64,000 nucleotides of DNA, taken from NCBI GenBank assembly GCA_020086605.1, contig JACBWW010000020.1, forward strand, positions 9,682,808 through 9,746,807, read 5' to 3'. The notes beneath the pieces were generated by a model, which searched no databases, was not told the DNA's origin, and saw only the letters and a list, made by a program, of their open reading frames with translations. The translations under genes and the position numbers were made by a program. Shown in pieces: positions 1 to 14,236 of this stretch. Numbering within the stretch: position 1 is the stretch's first letter; each line of letters opens with the position of its first letter. Source of the stretch: Lanius collurio. Lineage: Eukaryota; Chordata; Aves; Passeriformes; Laniidae.

Positions 1-3000
1 CCAAAACTGGCACACAAAGCTTAACTTTGTAGTAGTGAGTTAGAAATAACTTCAGTTCTGCTGAAATAGGGGTAAGGAAGACTACTGAAAAACATTTAAG
101 TAGATAAAACAATAAATAGTTTTAATATCCAAAATTCTGAATTTCAAATTTAATTTTAAATTCATGAACAGTTTTATTATATTTTAAATTTTTCCTCTAC
201 TAATGCAGATTTTATCTGATGCCATTTTAATTTGACAGTATTCCATAAGCATTTTACCATTTACCCAATAATCCACCACTTTATACTAGATATGATTTTT
301 TTAGAAAACCACTTCCAACAAGGCAATGCAGTACAAGAACCTTTCATGTTTAAATGACAGCTATTGAAAGACAAGATATGGTACAAAAATAATGCTAGTG
401 AATAAGAGCTTCCATTACAAGAACACATTAAACTGATGCATTACCAAATCTCTTTGATGTTCTGTATCATTTATCAACAGCATTAAGAATATGAAAATAT
501 TATTCAGAATGATTGGTTTATTAAATCTGTTCAGCATATTTCACATAAATTATTAAAATTAAAAATAATAATTATACCTCTAAAAAAATTGGTATTTTAT
601 TACACCACAGTAAATATACTTCTAAGTTAGCCTGTTTATCAGTGTTAATGGAATAAAGACTGGATTCCTAGGAGAGGAATATGTTTTTCCACAACAGAAT
701 TAATAAAACCCAAATTAATTTCAAATATATGAAAAAGGGGATGACTTTGCAGGTGAATTTGAAATAATTTATAATTAAGGAGTGAAGTATTCCAGGACAA
801 GCAAACTGAAACTATTTGAATGCATTGGTGATGTCAAGTCTTAATGGCATCCATATCAGTATTTACTTTAATTACTCTTTGATGATAAAACTTTTCCCTC
901 CTTCTTCACATTCTTGTACCCCTACAACAGCAGTAACTTGCACATTGTCTCAACCGCTAATTATGTTTAATAAATTAATATAGTTAGTTCAGGAAAACTT
1001 CCCAAAGAAAGTAGGCATGATGTTACATTTACATTTCACTTCAAAGCTTGGTCACATAATTGTAGATTATTATTCTGGACCAGTGATCTTAGAAGTTGAA
1101 TCTTAGGGTTAATGCTAAAGATGAGCCAGTAATGGTGCAAAGAGACAGGGGAAGGCAAAACATCAGCCTCAGCTGCCTACGAGGATATAATAAGGAGTTA
1201 CTCTGCAGAAGTCAATAGCAAACCTCACATTTTGTGCCTTTTTACCTCCCAGACAGTTAATGAGTGTTGTTTTTAGCAGCAACCCTGCCATTTCCACCAT
1301 CCTCCCCTCGGCTGCATCGGTAGGACATCGAACAAGACCCCGGTTGTGAAGCTTTTATGAACAGCAGAAATCTTTCGGACTGATAGTCTAGTGTACAAAA
1401 TCTGTTGCCATGAATTACAAATCTTCTAAACATTCTAAATTTGTGACAGTATTTTCCAAATCTATTTTTTCCTTATTTGAAAGTACTTTTTACTTGACTG
1501 AGATAAAAAGAAATTTATCATGGCAAAACTATCTACTCTTTTAGGATCATTATACTTTTGTCTAAAAGAGATAAAGATAAAGAGAAGTCAGGAGTAACAT
1601 TTTCTAAACTACAGTCTCATGAAAGAACAAATAAAGCTAGCAACTTTGGAAATCCTAGGATGAATTTGTATGAGATTCTGTGTATCTGTGTGCAAAATGG
1701 CTCATGACTGAGTAGCTGGAAATGCTGGGATGACAGTTGGCTATTTCAGCTGCTTATGTTATTAGAGAGATTGAAATGGATGTCCACAAGAAACCGTATA
1801 ATATGATTTTTCATTTACAATTTAAATGAAGGACTATTCTGCTTCTGCTTTACTAAAAGTATTTTTTTCCATCAAAAAAAAAAGAAAAAAAACAACTTTT
1901 CTAAGCCCTTCAGGGACTTCAGATTTTTGTTTATTTGCTTTTAATTAGCGGAATTCAAATGCAAGATGATTCTACACAGTCAGAAATCAAAAGATACTTG
2001 ATTGTAAATGTAGTCCTAACTTAGTAGTAGCAAAAGAATATTCTTTTTTTTTAAGTCTTAATGTCATCCATAAAGAATTTAATAAACAAACAAAAAATTC
2101 CTCCAGAAATAATAAATTCTCTGCAAACAATAGGATTCTCTCTCGTATACCAAGCACAAATGGGATGAAATGGAATATTGGAATAATAAACTTTGCTAGA
2201 TAGTAGCAAAATACCCACAGGTATGATTTACTTATAGTTGCCTGTCAAAATAGCATGGTATTTGAAACTAAAATATCAGTGTCCTCTGTTATGAAACTAT
2301 ATTGAAAAGAACCTCGGAGGTTTTCTGTGACTTTAATGATATGAACAAACTAAAAACAGCCTGTAGAAGCACAAATAAAATTGTGCATGCTGTCAGTTTT
2401 ATGTGAGGTAATCAATACAGATGCTGAGAGGTTGAAAAAATGTGAGGAACTTATCTGTCTCCTAAATTGGAACCAACATAGTGGCACTTGGTATGGCAAC
2501 ACTCCAAAAGTGATACCACCCATACTTCAGAGCAGACTGGGGTTTTTTCCCTTCTCCATCACACACTTCAAAGTGACAAAGTTTTAACATTTTACTTTGC
2601 GATATTCATTGACCTTGACACAAACATAACACCATATTTAAAATTTTAAATGTGTTTTGAAATGTACAGCTCAGAAAGATTAAACTTAGAGGAAGAAAGC
2701 AGTTACAGTTATTTCTAAAGAACTGAAGAAAAACCTTTCTGAAGGGTGTGGCTGCCTACCTGACACAAGAATCTGAAGGAGAAATGAATTGAATGAAGGA
2801 GAAGCTCCTCTCTAACTCTCTCAAAAAACAACAAAAAAAGTTTGTTTACTAAGAGTATGAAAACATTTTTATAGCAGAGCTTACTCATAGGGTTTTCTGA
2901 GCTGTTTACAGAGTCTGCCTGCTTGGAGTAAACTCTAGCCAGACTCTGAGATGTTTCTAAATTTTTATTTTTATCCTAAAAATATAAACCCAAAAATTCT

Positions 3001-3910
3001 ACAAGATGTTTATATCTTTCACAAGATGCTCAGATATTTCCACTAAAAGCTCACTTGATAAAAACTCTTAATAAACAGCTGCTTATAAGTTACTGTGCTC
3101 TCAAGGCTGTTGACAAGTATCTTTGGTAGAGTTTTTGAAATTTCAAACAAAAATCATGAGGTATTTAACAGAAACCATAATTCAAAAGCCAGAAAGTGAT
3201 GTCTACCCAAACTCAGTGATATCCACTGCCCTATTTTTTTAGCTGCAACTCCTGGTTTCCTTAAGTTTTATAAAATATAACACCCTTAACAGAAACTGGA
3301 CTAAAAATTAAGATATGTTGGTGCCAGGAATATTATTTTTACTAGGCACAATGAAACAGCTTCTTTGGTTGATTTCCCCACAAGAGAAGGATAGAGTAAT
3401 TTCCATTACTACTTCAGAAATCCTTAGTGGTAAAGAAAAAGCAGCTTTTAATCACTAAAACTCCTCCAGCAGTGACAAGTAATTCAATGCCTACCTTGGC
3501 AACCTCACGGGGGCCTCTTATTAATTTGAACTGCATCTTTCTTGGCAAAGGAGACATTGCTACTGATTTCTACCATTTCTAACAAAGACCTCTTTTCATG
3601 GGCCCTTAACCTGGGAATTCGCTAGTACAATCTGGTATCAAGCACACAGTGTGCAAATGTACAATATGTGGAGTATTGGGGAATCTGTCTTGAGTGGCCT
3701 GGGTTGAAGGGACTCGAAAATAACCATCCAGTGTGTGCCAGCTCTCTCACACTGCAAGATAACTGCCTATTCATAACACCTAAAGAGTGTTTAATATCAG
3801 TAAGCCGCTTTTCTACCTGATTTGTAGGCAATTAGGTGCACTTTTGGGTGTCTAAATAATGACAACTATGCCTGCAAGTAACTGTATGTTGAAAAATGAA
3901 ATGTTCACTT

Positions 3911-3950
3911 AAAAAAAAAAAAAAACAAAAAAAAAACAAAAAACAAACAA
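3911..3950. repeat. A-rich tract with interspersed C
   Basis: A run of 15 A is followed by A-blocks broken by single C residues. It is a simple low-complexity tract. It could be the decayed tail of an old insertion, but no body was recognised beside it. Confidence 0.85.
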
Positions 3951-6406
3951 CATATTTTTGTTGCATGGCTTATATAAAGTACATGATTGAATCATGATTT
4001 CTGCACAATACGAAGGAAGAAATAGCATAGACTACCACAGACTGCATAGGCATGTGGGCAGGGAAATTCATCATATAAGGTGTCTGAGAAAATCCAGGGG
4101 GGAATTAATGATCTGCTGTATTCAAGAACATTTAAAAAACAATGCCATCTGGTATTAAGTAGAATTCAGGCCAAGAGCTGGCAGCAAAATAGGTTTGACA
4201 ACCTTGACATAAAAACTACTTACTCTCAGTGCCAATTATGGTCTCCTTGCCAGTTCAAAAGCATATCTTTCCAAGAATGGCATTTAGCCCCTACTGGCAT
4301 CTGAAACGGCACACAATCCTTACACCAGAGATTAAAGTAAAAACACTTATGCAAAGCACCAAACAGAGATAACAGCATAATCTGGATAAACACACCAAAT
4401 ACTAAATCACTGTTCCTTATGTTTAGAACTAATAAGAACTGACATCAAATAGTAAAAAAGAAAGTGTGTTCATTTCTCTAGCTGGGAGCTTTGAAATATA
4501 GTTTGCTTTACTTATTCTAATGATTTTGTAAGTCAAAATGCTTCCAAAATTTTTTAGAAAGGATCCTAGTTGACCATTGCTTTCTCTACAGAATGGAACT
4601 GCCTCAGCTACCTATTACCAAGTGCATTTTCCTAGGCTAGTGATAAATACATAAAATTAAGACCAGCTTCTTACACAGCATAGTCTTCACTATTAAAGCC
4701 AAAAATTAGCTCTATTCAGGTACTATTTAACTGATATCAGATAGCTAAGGGAAAAACATGATCTTATTTTATATGTTTTTGCATTTCAAAGCTTCTATGT
4801 CTGTCCAAAACTGATAGATGTGGCCTTTCTTCCTTTAAGTGTAAAAACTCTGTTTCAGTAACTGGCACTGAAGAATGCATGCAATGTCTTAATCCAAGAC
4901 TGAATTTAAGAGGAATTAATAGGATTTCTGGGAGATAACTATGGTCACCTTCCATGTTAATCTAAAAAGAAACCCATCCTTATATTGTAAATTCTCAGAT
5001 ATAACAACAAAGGGTCAAAATTTTCTCAAGCAATGGCTGTCCACCCTTAAGATGTGAAAAGATGTTGTATACGACTTACTTTTCTGATTGGTTTAAAAAT
5101 ATGCAGTGGGTTAATGAAGATGTTATTTTATAAAGTGCACAGGATCAGTATAACTTGCAGTAGCCACAGACATTCCCAAATGAATTCTTGATACTCAGTT
5201 ATTTTGCTTTCATTGTTACTAAAATTTTTGCTAATTGTCTAGTGAGAAATCTAAAAATGTATGTTGCATATTTGGAGGAAAAAACATTGCATCTGAATTT
5301 TAACTTTTTTAGAATGCCTGTGTCTGAAGATAAACTATTTTCTTTAAATAGGCACAAGTCATGAATTGTTAAAAAATATGAAAACCTATCCTTTTAAGAT
5401 TTGAGTATTTAAAAATGGAACAGTATTATATTGCCTATGTAATGCAACTTATTTCCCTGCTGTTTTCACATTCTCTGGTTCTGGACTTTTAAAACTGGAC
5501 CATCATTAGCTCTTTCAGAACAGAAGTAGGAAAGAATAAGGGAATTGCAGTGTGGATATGATTTACTAAATTGTCAAAGAGTAAAAGTAAACATCTCCAT
5601 CTACATGTATTGCAGTAAAAAGCTTCTTATATGTGTTTTATAATATACAAGACTAAAAGTAGTTGAGGCAAAAATACGCAAAGTTTTAAAAACCAGCCAA
5701 AAATTAAAAAAAAAAAGAGAAAAATCTAAACTAACTTGAGACCTTTGATCTGACTGACAGACCTGAACTGAACTCCAAATATGACAGTAACTTATTAAGA
5801 TTTTACCTTAGGTGCTTCAGTATCCCTGAATCAGCAAACTAAGAATATCAAGCTATAAAAAGGACAAAGGACTAGCATATTTTAAAATATATTTGAAAAT
5901 GCATACATGTAATTATTTATGTTCCATAGATGATATATTTCGTTAGAAATCAGTGAATATGAAATTTCAGTTACTTTTCAGACACAGTATTAGAGAAGTC
6001 AATAACAATGTGCAGTTAATGCTTCTATGCAAAATACTGTGTTTCCTGTGATTTCATGTAGTATTAGAGAAAAGAGATGATTAAAAAAAAGGAAATTGAT
6101 AATAATGCTGATTCACACAAACACTCGTTTGCCAAGTAGAAATTAAGAAAAAACATCTGCAAAGTATATAGAGTTGATGGAACTTATTGGCATTTTGTGA
6201 CTATACATTCATTTAGCATATTTTTTCAGTATTTTTTATTAGCTCATAATGAATCTCACTTCCCATACAATTATACAATTATATAATTTTATAAGAATTC
6301 GACCTTAGTCAATGCCTGCAAGAACATAAGAACAATGCAAATGCAATTGACAACTTCCCAAAAAGTTAGGGCTTTTGGAGTTTCTCAACAGAATCACTGT
6401 TAAAGC

Positions 6407-6457
6407 AAAAAACAAAAAAAAAAAACAAAAAAAAAAACCAAACAAAAAAAACCAAAC
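6407..6457. repeat. A-rich tract (A with C interruptions)
   Basis: About 50 bases consist almost only of A with single or paired C. The 65-codon minus-strand open frame across it is phenylalanine-rich purely because of this tract and is not a gene. Confidence 0.85.
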
Positions 6458-9088
6458 CATAAAACTCAACCCTGCTTTATAGCCTTGCTGAAATAAAACC
6501 AAAACCTACCAAAATGTAAACTAAATATGCTAAGTAAACGTTACTGATGCTTAGAAATTTTTTAGTTCTGTTCTACTTCATGGATTGGAGACTCCAACCA
6601 GGTCATCTACATGCCAAAATCATAGAATGCCTTTGATGCATTGTATCCCCTCCAAAGAAGAACCACAAAACAAGAAGTATTTCCATCAGGTTAAATGACC
6701 TAAAGAAAATGTATAATGTGAAATCTATTAAGAAAGTATGTCTGACTCAGCAAGATTTTTTCATAGTAAATTGGAAAGCATAAATATGCTTATTTATACA
6801 AAGATTCAATTTGTGTAAAAATCATCTATAGTGATTGGCATTTTCATGTACTTATGTAAATAAGATGCAAAATACTAACACTACTACAAATGAGCAAATC
6901 TGTTGTGGATAATTTATGAGTAGCTCATTCTTAGAATATCAGAATAATATCCAATAAGTGTTTGGAATAATTGAAAAAAGTGTGTAAACATGTAAAAGTG
7001 CTAAGATTTTTAGTTGCTATAATTCCCAAACCCTTGTTTTATTCCAAATATGGCATTGGGAGTAACATTTATAAAAAACAAGAACTGCCTTAGTCCTGTG
7101 ATGATCAAGATAAATAAACATATATACTGCAAAGTTTTTAACTTTGAGAGGGTTTTTATTTCCACAAGCCAGATAAGATTGCATGCAATTTTACTCTTAC
7201 TCAGCAATGAGTTACACAAAGAGATTTTTCAAAAAGACCCTGGTGGCACTCATGCTTAACAAAAGGTAATGTGCACAAAACCTTGTCTATAATAAACAAT
7301 TTTCATAGTTACAGATTGTGCACCAGTATTCATTACTGAAATAATAAGGGAAAATTAAAAAGAGGGAAAGAATATTTAAGACATAAATTTACTTATGAAA
7401 GAAAAAAGCCCCCACAATCATATTTAGTATATAGTAGGCTTAGTCAAGGTACAGGAGAAACATCCCCAGATGTTGGTATGTTCCATAAAACTCTATCCTG
7501 CTTAGGGTGTGTCAGGGATGTATGAAAGGGGTGTCGAGAAGGAAAATAAACTAGAGTCTCAGGCTTTTCTCCTTTACCATCCTAAAATAATTCTCTATTC
7601 ATAGTCAACAATTTTAATCTCTGTGATAGGACAGAAAAATAATGAGATTATATCTTGTAACAGTTTAAGTCAAAACATGAAGGCATTTTGGGACATGAAA
7701 ACCAGCATTATTTGGGCAAGAGTGTAACACAGAGCTTTTCTGAAAGCAGTTGGATAGCCATACAGTAAGCAGTGGTGATTTATGTGATTGAAGCATATCC
7801 TGTCATATTCAACATCTGCCATCAGATTAAATGTTTTAATTCTTAAAAGCACAGAATTAAAATAACCAAACATGGAAATTATTGTGAGAATATAAATGTT
7901 CAGAAAAATAAAGGGGGAAATGGGGGGCAAAATGAGATAAATGTGTTAACACTGTCTGAATGTCTAGTATCACTGAAAACAATTTGACCTTCCAAACCAA
8001 AAACTCTCCCAGGTGGTTGGCACATGATACTTCTTTCATAAAATCTGTGAGAAGTAATTGAAAGCATTTCCCCTCTGATGTTTAGGACAATTTTTAAATG
8101 TTCATATGTCACAGTTAAGCAGCGAGAAGCCCATTAGTATTGAAAAAAAGAAGAACAGAAACAAGTTCCATACTGCCTTCATCACAGAATGGTTGTTCAG
8201 CTCACAGCTTCAACCTCATCTCCAAAGGTTCTGTTTCTTAAAAGGCACTGTAGAAAACACTTCACAAAAGATACTACAGATTGAGTTTCTTAGCAATATG
8301 CAATAGATAGAATTATCACTTTCTTGGGTTAGATTTTTCTTCCTCCACAGTGTTTATCCCTGTATTTTACTTCTCCCCAACTTTGACTGGATGTATTGAT
8401 TATTTCATAAATCTTTACATTGTTTTAGAGATGTAGCCTTGTGACCGAGGATGGTTTGTTATGAAAACCAGAATAAAGCCATTTTGGATTGGTTTATATT
8501 TCTTTTTTTTTTCAGATAATAACTCATATTAATTTATTAAACTATCATTGATTTCCTGAAAATGATAAAATTTGTTTTTATTTCAAATATAAAAGCAAAA
8601 TACCTGAAGGAAATAGTTGGTATAACAAACCAGTAAATGAAAGAGAGTATACTGAGGGATTTTATATACAGTATTGATTTCTACATGAGGGAGAACACAA
8701 ATGTGTGGTTTATAAAATACCTTGGTAAATGATCATTCATTAGTTTATTTTCTGAGCAATAAATTCTTAATTTATTGCAGAAAAAAAGAGTATGATATAA
8801 ATTCCATGTTTGTGAGATATCACTGAGAAAAGGAACAATGTCTGACTTAAGTTTACTCTAAGAAACTGGCCTGCAGTTTATTAAATTCTTGTGATTGTAG
8901 GTTTATGCTTCAAGCATGGAATGCTGAAATGACATTTCAATGTTATGTTTTTAGCAAAAGTAACTATACCCACCGAAGTCCACCTACTCTGTTCACATGT
9001 AGTACAAGATTAACGTTTACAGTCATTAGAATATTTACATTTGTGTAAAGTAAGTTGCTGCTTATGTATTCTTCCTCTTTTAAACCAG

Positions 9089-9165
9089 GCAGCAATAGAA
9101 CAAAGAAAATCTCTTACTAAGGCTGACAAACTGCAGTTAATCAAAGACCTGGAAAAGAGAGGCAG
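9089..9165 (+). other. Possible exon-like segment (weak)
   Basis: A pyrimidine-rich stretch ending in CCAG (9070-9088) resembles a 3' splice site. It is followed by 77 bases open in one frame, then CAG|GTGTGC, a mediocre 5' splice site. The encoded peptide is lysine/leucine-rich and hydrophilic (it includes KSLTKADKLQLIKDLEK), unlike the random frames around it, and suggests a short amphipathic helix. The frame stays open past the donor until about 9229, where AATAAA-like bases also occur. No family is recognised. A chance open frame is at least as likely, as no partner exon was found. Confidence 0.2.
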
Positions 9166-9319
9166 GTGTGCTGGGCTTCTGTGCAGACAAAAAGTTATAT
9201 TGATATTTAATAAAAATAAAAAATATTGAGCCTTCAAAATTTTATATAAAGCCACATCTTACATGCTTTGTGTTTGTTTCACTTCAAATCCTTGACCAGA
9301 CCTAAATGTGGAAATGCTA

Positions 9320-9605
9320 GTTCTGGTGCAAGGTTGCAAAGCAACAGGACAAGAGGAAATGGCCTCAGGCTGCACCAGCAGAGTTTCAAGTTTGACATTA
9401 GTAAAAATTTCTGTATTGAAATTGGAATGGTGTTGGAATGGGATGCTCAAGGAAGTGGTGGAGTCACCATCCCCAGGAGTGCTCAGGAAATGACTACACA
9501 TGGCACTCTCTGCTATGGTTTAGTTGACATGATGCTGTTCAGCCCAAGGTTGGACTTGAAGATCCTGGAGGGTTTTTCCAACTTTGATGACTCTATGATT
9601 CTATG
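9320..9605 (+). mobile_element. CR1 LINE, 3' fragment
   Basis: This is the end of a 5'-truncated CR1 retrotransposon in forward orientation. The conserved 3' region is readable: the segment near 'gacaagaggaaatggcctca', the 'gaagtggtggagtcaccatcc' landmark, a degraded 'ggttggacttga' landmark, and the terminal repeated octamer (ctctatg-attctatg) ending at 9605. It contains no intact reverse transcriptase. The 118-codon open frame over it is fortuitous. CR1 copies usually insert 5'-truncated without clear target duplications, and none was seen. Confidence 0.93.
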
Positions 9606-12447
9606 CTTATGTGACCTATTATAAGCAGAGACTTGTACTAAACTTGGAATATGTACATGACCAAAGTTGCTGCAGGGAGTCTACATTTTACTGAGGTCCA
9701 ACCTCTTAGATATCCACTTGGAATATTTGCTTGATTTGTCATTCTCATGTTTCGCTCTTTTATGGTAGGACACACAAGTGTCTTCAGCAGAACTAATTTT
9801 AAAAATTTTTTACTGGAAAAAGCAGTCAAATTGTTAGTCTCATTTTTTACCTTGCTTGTGAAGTTGAAGATAAATTCTGTGCCTACTCTTTCTAAGATTC
9901 TCCTTAGGTGCTACTGCTAATTCCCCAGCTGTCTTTCAGTGGACCACCTTTTCTCCAATCTGAGGATGTAAATTTCTGTTTCTCTTAAGAAAAGAGAACA
10001 CACATAGTCAAAGAGATAAAAGAACATGTAGTCAAACAATTTCTTGCCAATAAAGCATGGGAAGATATTCCTTGTAAGAGAAATGGAGTCACTATGCATA
10101 TAAAACCTATCAATCTAGGTCTCATTTTTTCTTTAAAATTTGCATTAGTTACTCCTGTTGACCACAGCCTAAGGCTTGTCTTCTCTGTCCTTTACTAGCT
10201 ATACTACTAAGTTGCTACAAAAAAAGTAGGGTCATAATTTATATTTTGCAGTAAGTACAACTCTTTTTGATGTTGAAGGGTTGTTTTTCTCACTTAAGTC
10301 CCTTTTACTGCTAAGGAATATAAAATATCAGACTTTTCAGAGTACCCATGATACTGAATTTAAATAAATAAATCGATAGAAAGAAATACCTAAAACAGTA
10401 GAAAGAAATATCCAGCTATTGAATTTATCAAGAAAACTTCCACAGACATCAATGCTTGGGTAAAACTCTTGCAAGTGCTTCTATTCCAATGGTATATTAA
10501 TTGAAGCTTTTTTTAGAAGTTTCTTTTCTAAGGTCTGTTTTACCTTTGAGTATGATTCTTGCAAAAATTTTATTCAAGCATGAGATGGAAACATTACTGA
10601 CAATTTTCTTTGTGATGTTCTCCTGCATTTTTTAATCAATAGATTAAAATTCAACAGCTGCTCTAATGGAAATGTGTGTTGTAGTTTAGAAAACCTACCT
10701 CAAATATCCATTCAATATTGAATCTTATCAATGTTTCTGGAGAAGATGTAGAGAACAGAACTGTTATTTTCTTCATTCCTTGTATTTCTTTTTCAAAAAA
10801 CCAGATGTATTTTCATTTGGAAAGAAATAAGAAAAATATTTATGGGGCAGGGTAAGGTGACAGAACAGTCAATCAGCCTTGTGAGCAGACTCAAAAGTAA
10901 AAGTAATTTCTAAAATAATTAATCCCTGTGATACTTCTCAGAGAATTCTGATCTTGTGTTTTCTGAGAAATTAAGAAAATATTGCTCTGTGGGTTTTGGT
11001 TTCTTTCTTAATTTTGTAGTTTCCCCACACCGCCTTTTCAAAAGTATTTCTGAACAAATGTTTTGGAAAGCACTAGTGTTTTTCCAAAGCTTATCAGGGT
11101 TAAAATGCAATAATTCCAGTCACCCTGGACAAAAATGAAAGTGATTCTCAAGTCTTATTTAAGTCTATTTCCCACCTGAAGCTGAGATAATGTGAAAATG
11201 TAGGTAACCAAAGCAAAATAGCCCAGCAAGAAATCTTGAATTTTTATAATGAACATTATAAATAGAAATACATTTTTTAGGGAATTCAAAACATGGGAGT
11301 TTTGTCTAAAGCATATAAAACATATAATAGGCTGTTGTTAGTTGCTTGGCAAGAATGTGTTTGATTTTCTGTTGAATTTCATATTTCATGTTGATGTATT
11401 AATTTAAAAAATTAGAATCTGAAAGACACTTATTTAATTAAACAAAACACTGTTAATATTATTGGAGATTTTGCAAGAGCTGTTATTGAATCAGAAGACA
11501 GAAAGTTATATAATCCTCAGTGATACATAATAGTATTAAGATGCTCTTGTGCTGAGTGTTTCTGGGTTTTATCTTTATTTTTTTCCCAAACTGTATTCCT
11601 TAAAAGAAGGGAGCAGGAGACAATTTGCATTCCGTACTTGATTAAAAGAACAGGGAAAATATGCTGAAGAAACTGAACAGTTAATCTTGTACCTGCATGT
11701 TTGAAAACTGCAGTTCTGCTCCCAAGCATATTGTGTTTATTTTGTGTGTATTGTACATCATCTATTAATATTGCTGCTGGCTGTTACAGGCCACAGGTTG
11801 TGTATTGAGTTTGCAAGGCCTCAGGATGAAGATGTTTCAGGCTTGCTCTGTTTGAACTTGTCTTGATGTGCCTGGTGACTTGGTTTTTCTTGGCCCTAGA
11901 GTGGCTGGGGAACACCAGATAAAGGCATACACATTTTAAAGGGTATATACAACAATTTTAACTGTGGCATTATTAGCAATATTTTGTCATTATAATTCTC
12001 TATTATGTGACTGATGTTCTTTCCTTTGTTTTATTTTTCTTTCTTTTTTTTTTTTTCTGTAACAGCTGCATCTTGACTAATAGTAATTCTACAGTTAATT
12101 AACTTTTCAAGAATATTAATTATAAATTCTTGTCTTGATATGTTTCTCTTTTATCCATAAAATATTTTGAGCATAAATTTGAAGCCTAAAGTCCCACACC
12201 ACTTTCTTTCTCTGATGAAATAACATCAGTTCAATATCCAACTATTAAAGTTCATACCACTTTCATGGAATTCTTAAATATTCAGACAGTCAAGAAGTGA
12301 TTCTGAAATAACTTGCCTCTGTACAATTACTTTGCCTCTATTATGCCTGTACATGTTTCTTATTGGGTAATGACAGAAGCTCCATTGCTTCTTTCTCCAC
12401 AGATTACTTGCTTCTGTTTTTTTTTTTATTTTTTCCCTGAAGTATTG

Positions 12448-12463
12448 AAAAAAAAAAAAAAAA
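12448..12463. repeat. A16 homopolymer
   Basis: Sixteen A residues lie about 20 bases downstream of a T-rich run (12418-12434). The pair can form an A/T stem but is most simply low-complexity sequence. Confidence 0.85.
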
Positions 12464-14215
12464 GAGATTTCTTTCTGTTTTTCATGACTAAAAGGTAAAA
12501 TACGCTAACTGATGTTTTTCCCTCTCTTCATGGATTATGTAATTAATCAGTCAGTTGTACACATGTAACTCCAATCATTTTAAAATATCTACATTGCTTG
12601 TGTATGTTTACCTCATAAAATGGGATGTATATTAGCAAAACATTAATTAAATAAGTAATGATTAATTCTGTAATAAATGGTCATCTGTGGTGGTATACGT
12701 CTGGTGTGACCAAGATTTTCAAAATACAAACATAACTAAGAATAATTTGTGTGTTATTGCCAATCATCTTTAAAAGAAAGTTCATCTCTCTCCTGGCAGC
12801 AAATATGTTGAGCTAATAGTGACATCTGAAAAGGCAGGAATAGTATAATTGCAAAAATTCTGCTACTTTGGCATCCCACTCTCTCACAGCACCTACCAAG
12901 GACAAAGCCATGCAGAGAACAGCCAAGGCAGACTCAGACTGGGAGGTGAAAGCAGAATGTCCAGAATGAGGGAGATATCTTACTCCATGCACAAAAATAA
13001 ATCTTGTGTGCCTGACATTTACCACTCTTCTATCTCAGTGTAAGACTTGCACAGCTTCTAGTCCATCCATAAATCACTTTGTGCCATTAGCTTTTCTCTC
13101 CGCCATAATGTAAAATAAGATGATAAGATTTTGAATATCAGTGCCTTACAGTGGTGGAACAATATTGCTGAAAATTAATACTGGTTTGGACTATGACAGA
13201 CCTTTGTTTTCTGAAACTGATTCAACTACAGTGCTAGTTGAAATATGGAAGAGCTAACATCAAAAGAAAATGCTGGAAAGGATGCTGCCTGGGAGCAGCC
13301 TAACCTGTGTAAGCATCCAGCTGCAGGCTGTGTTGTGGCAGGGATCTTCAGGCATGCTGAGGAAGGACTAAGGAAAGAGCTCCAACAGTCCAAGTGCTGA
13401 AGGAACCACTGAAACTCAGATCTCACATGCAAGGCCAGTGGAGACTCCACTAGCACAGCTTTAATTTATTAGCTGTAATCATCACCCAAACTTTTCATAA
13501 GTAATGAACTTGACATATAGGCAAAAACTGTGAGACATTTCATTGCAGACTGAGGACTATTTTAAGGCAAGTAAAGTTACTACGATTAATGTATTCTGTC
13601 TGTGTAGATAATTTTAGCTGTATTTATCAATATTCAGCATTTTCGCCAGTTGTCTCCCTCATGTTTTAATTTTTCTATGGAGTCTTTGTTATTCTCTTCA
13701 AAATGGCTGTAAAACATGACTGAAGAAAACATCAGTTTTTCCATAGCTAAGTGTTGTATAAAGTCTATATTTAATAAGAGTCGAAGGTCAATAACATTTC
13801 CTGGTCCTAAAATTTCTTTAAGAGAAAACATATCTAAAGAAACTACCACCACCTGAACATCACAAAGATGAATGACAAATAAATTTTTAAAAGTAGCTGT
13901 GACTGTAGAAAAGTGCCTATTGACAAATTTCTCTACTATATAAATTAGGCTAAATCTGAAGATTTTATCAAAGCTTCTTTTTGCTTCTCAGAGGCAAATT
14001 TGAAATAAGGCTTAATTTTCTAAATCGTTTTTTCCCCCCCTTTATATTTAGTGATAGACAATCTAAAAAGCATGAGGAATATGCAGGTAGAATACATGTA
14101 CTAAATTGCATAAAATTTAGGTTTTCTAGAAAAAAATAACATTAAGAAATAGGATGCTGGAATTGAAGTATTGAAAATTGATGAGAAGTTGTGGACTATT
14201 TTTTTCATCAGTGCT

Positions 14216-14236
14216 TATCTATCTATCCATCCATCC
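14216..14236. repeat. (TATC)n/(CATC)n compound microsatellite
   Basis: About two and a half TATC units run into three CATC units. It is a short, probably low-variability tetranucleotide tract. Confidence 0.85.

Larger units (their letters stand above)
1..9088. other. AT-rich unique sequence without a recognisable gene
   Basis: No gene or interspersed repeat was recognised. Open frames are at most about 86 codons, overlap one another on both strands, and show no motif. The stretch contains A-rich tracts at 1874-1892, 3911-3950 and 6407-6457. It is consistent with intergenic or deep intronic bird DNA; conserved noncoding elements may be present but cannot be told apart from neutral sequence without an alignment. 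Confidence 0.6.

Noticed and set aside
6575..6660. Possible CR1 fragment around 'aaaatcatagaatgcc'
   Set aside because: Only the octamer-like bases match; the adjoining sequence lacks the 'ggttggaaggga' block.
9268..9624. 118-codon plus-strand open frame
   Set aside because: It lies over the CR1 3' region, which is noncoding in the element.
12418..12463. T-run/A-run hairpin as a terminator-like structure
   Set aside because: This is eukaryotic low-complexity DNA; homopolymer pairing alone gives no support for function.
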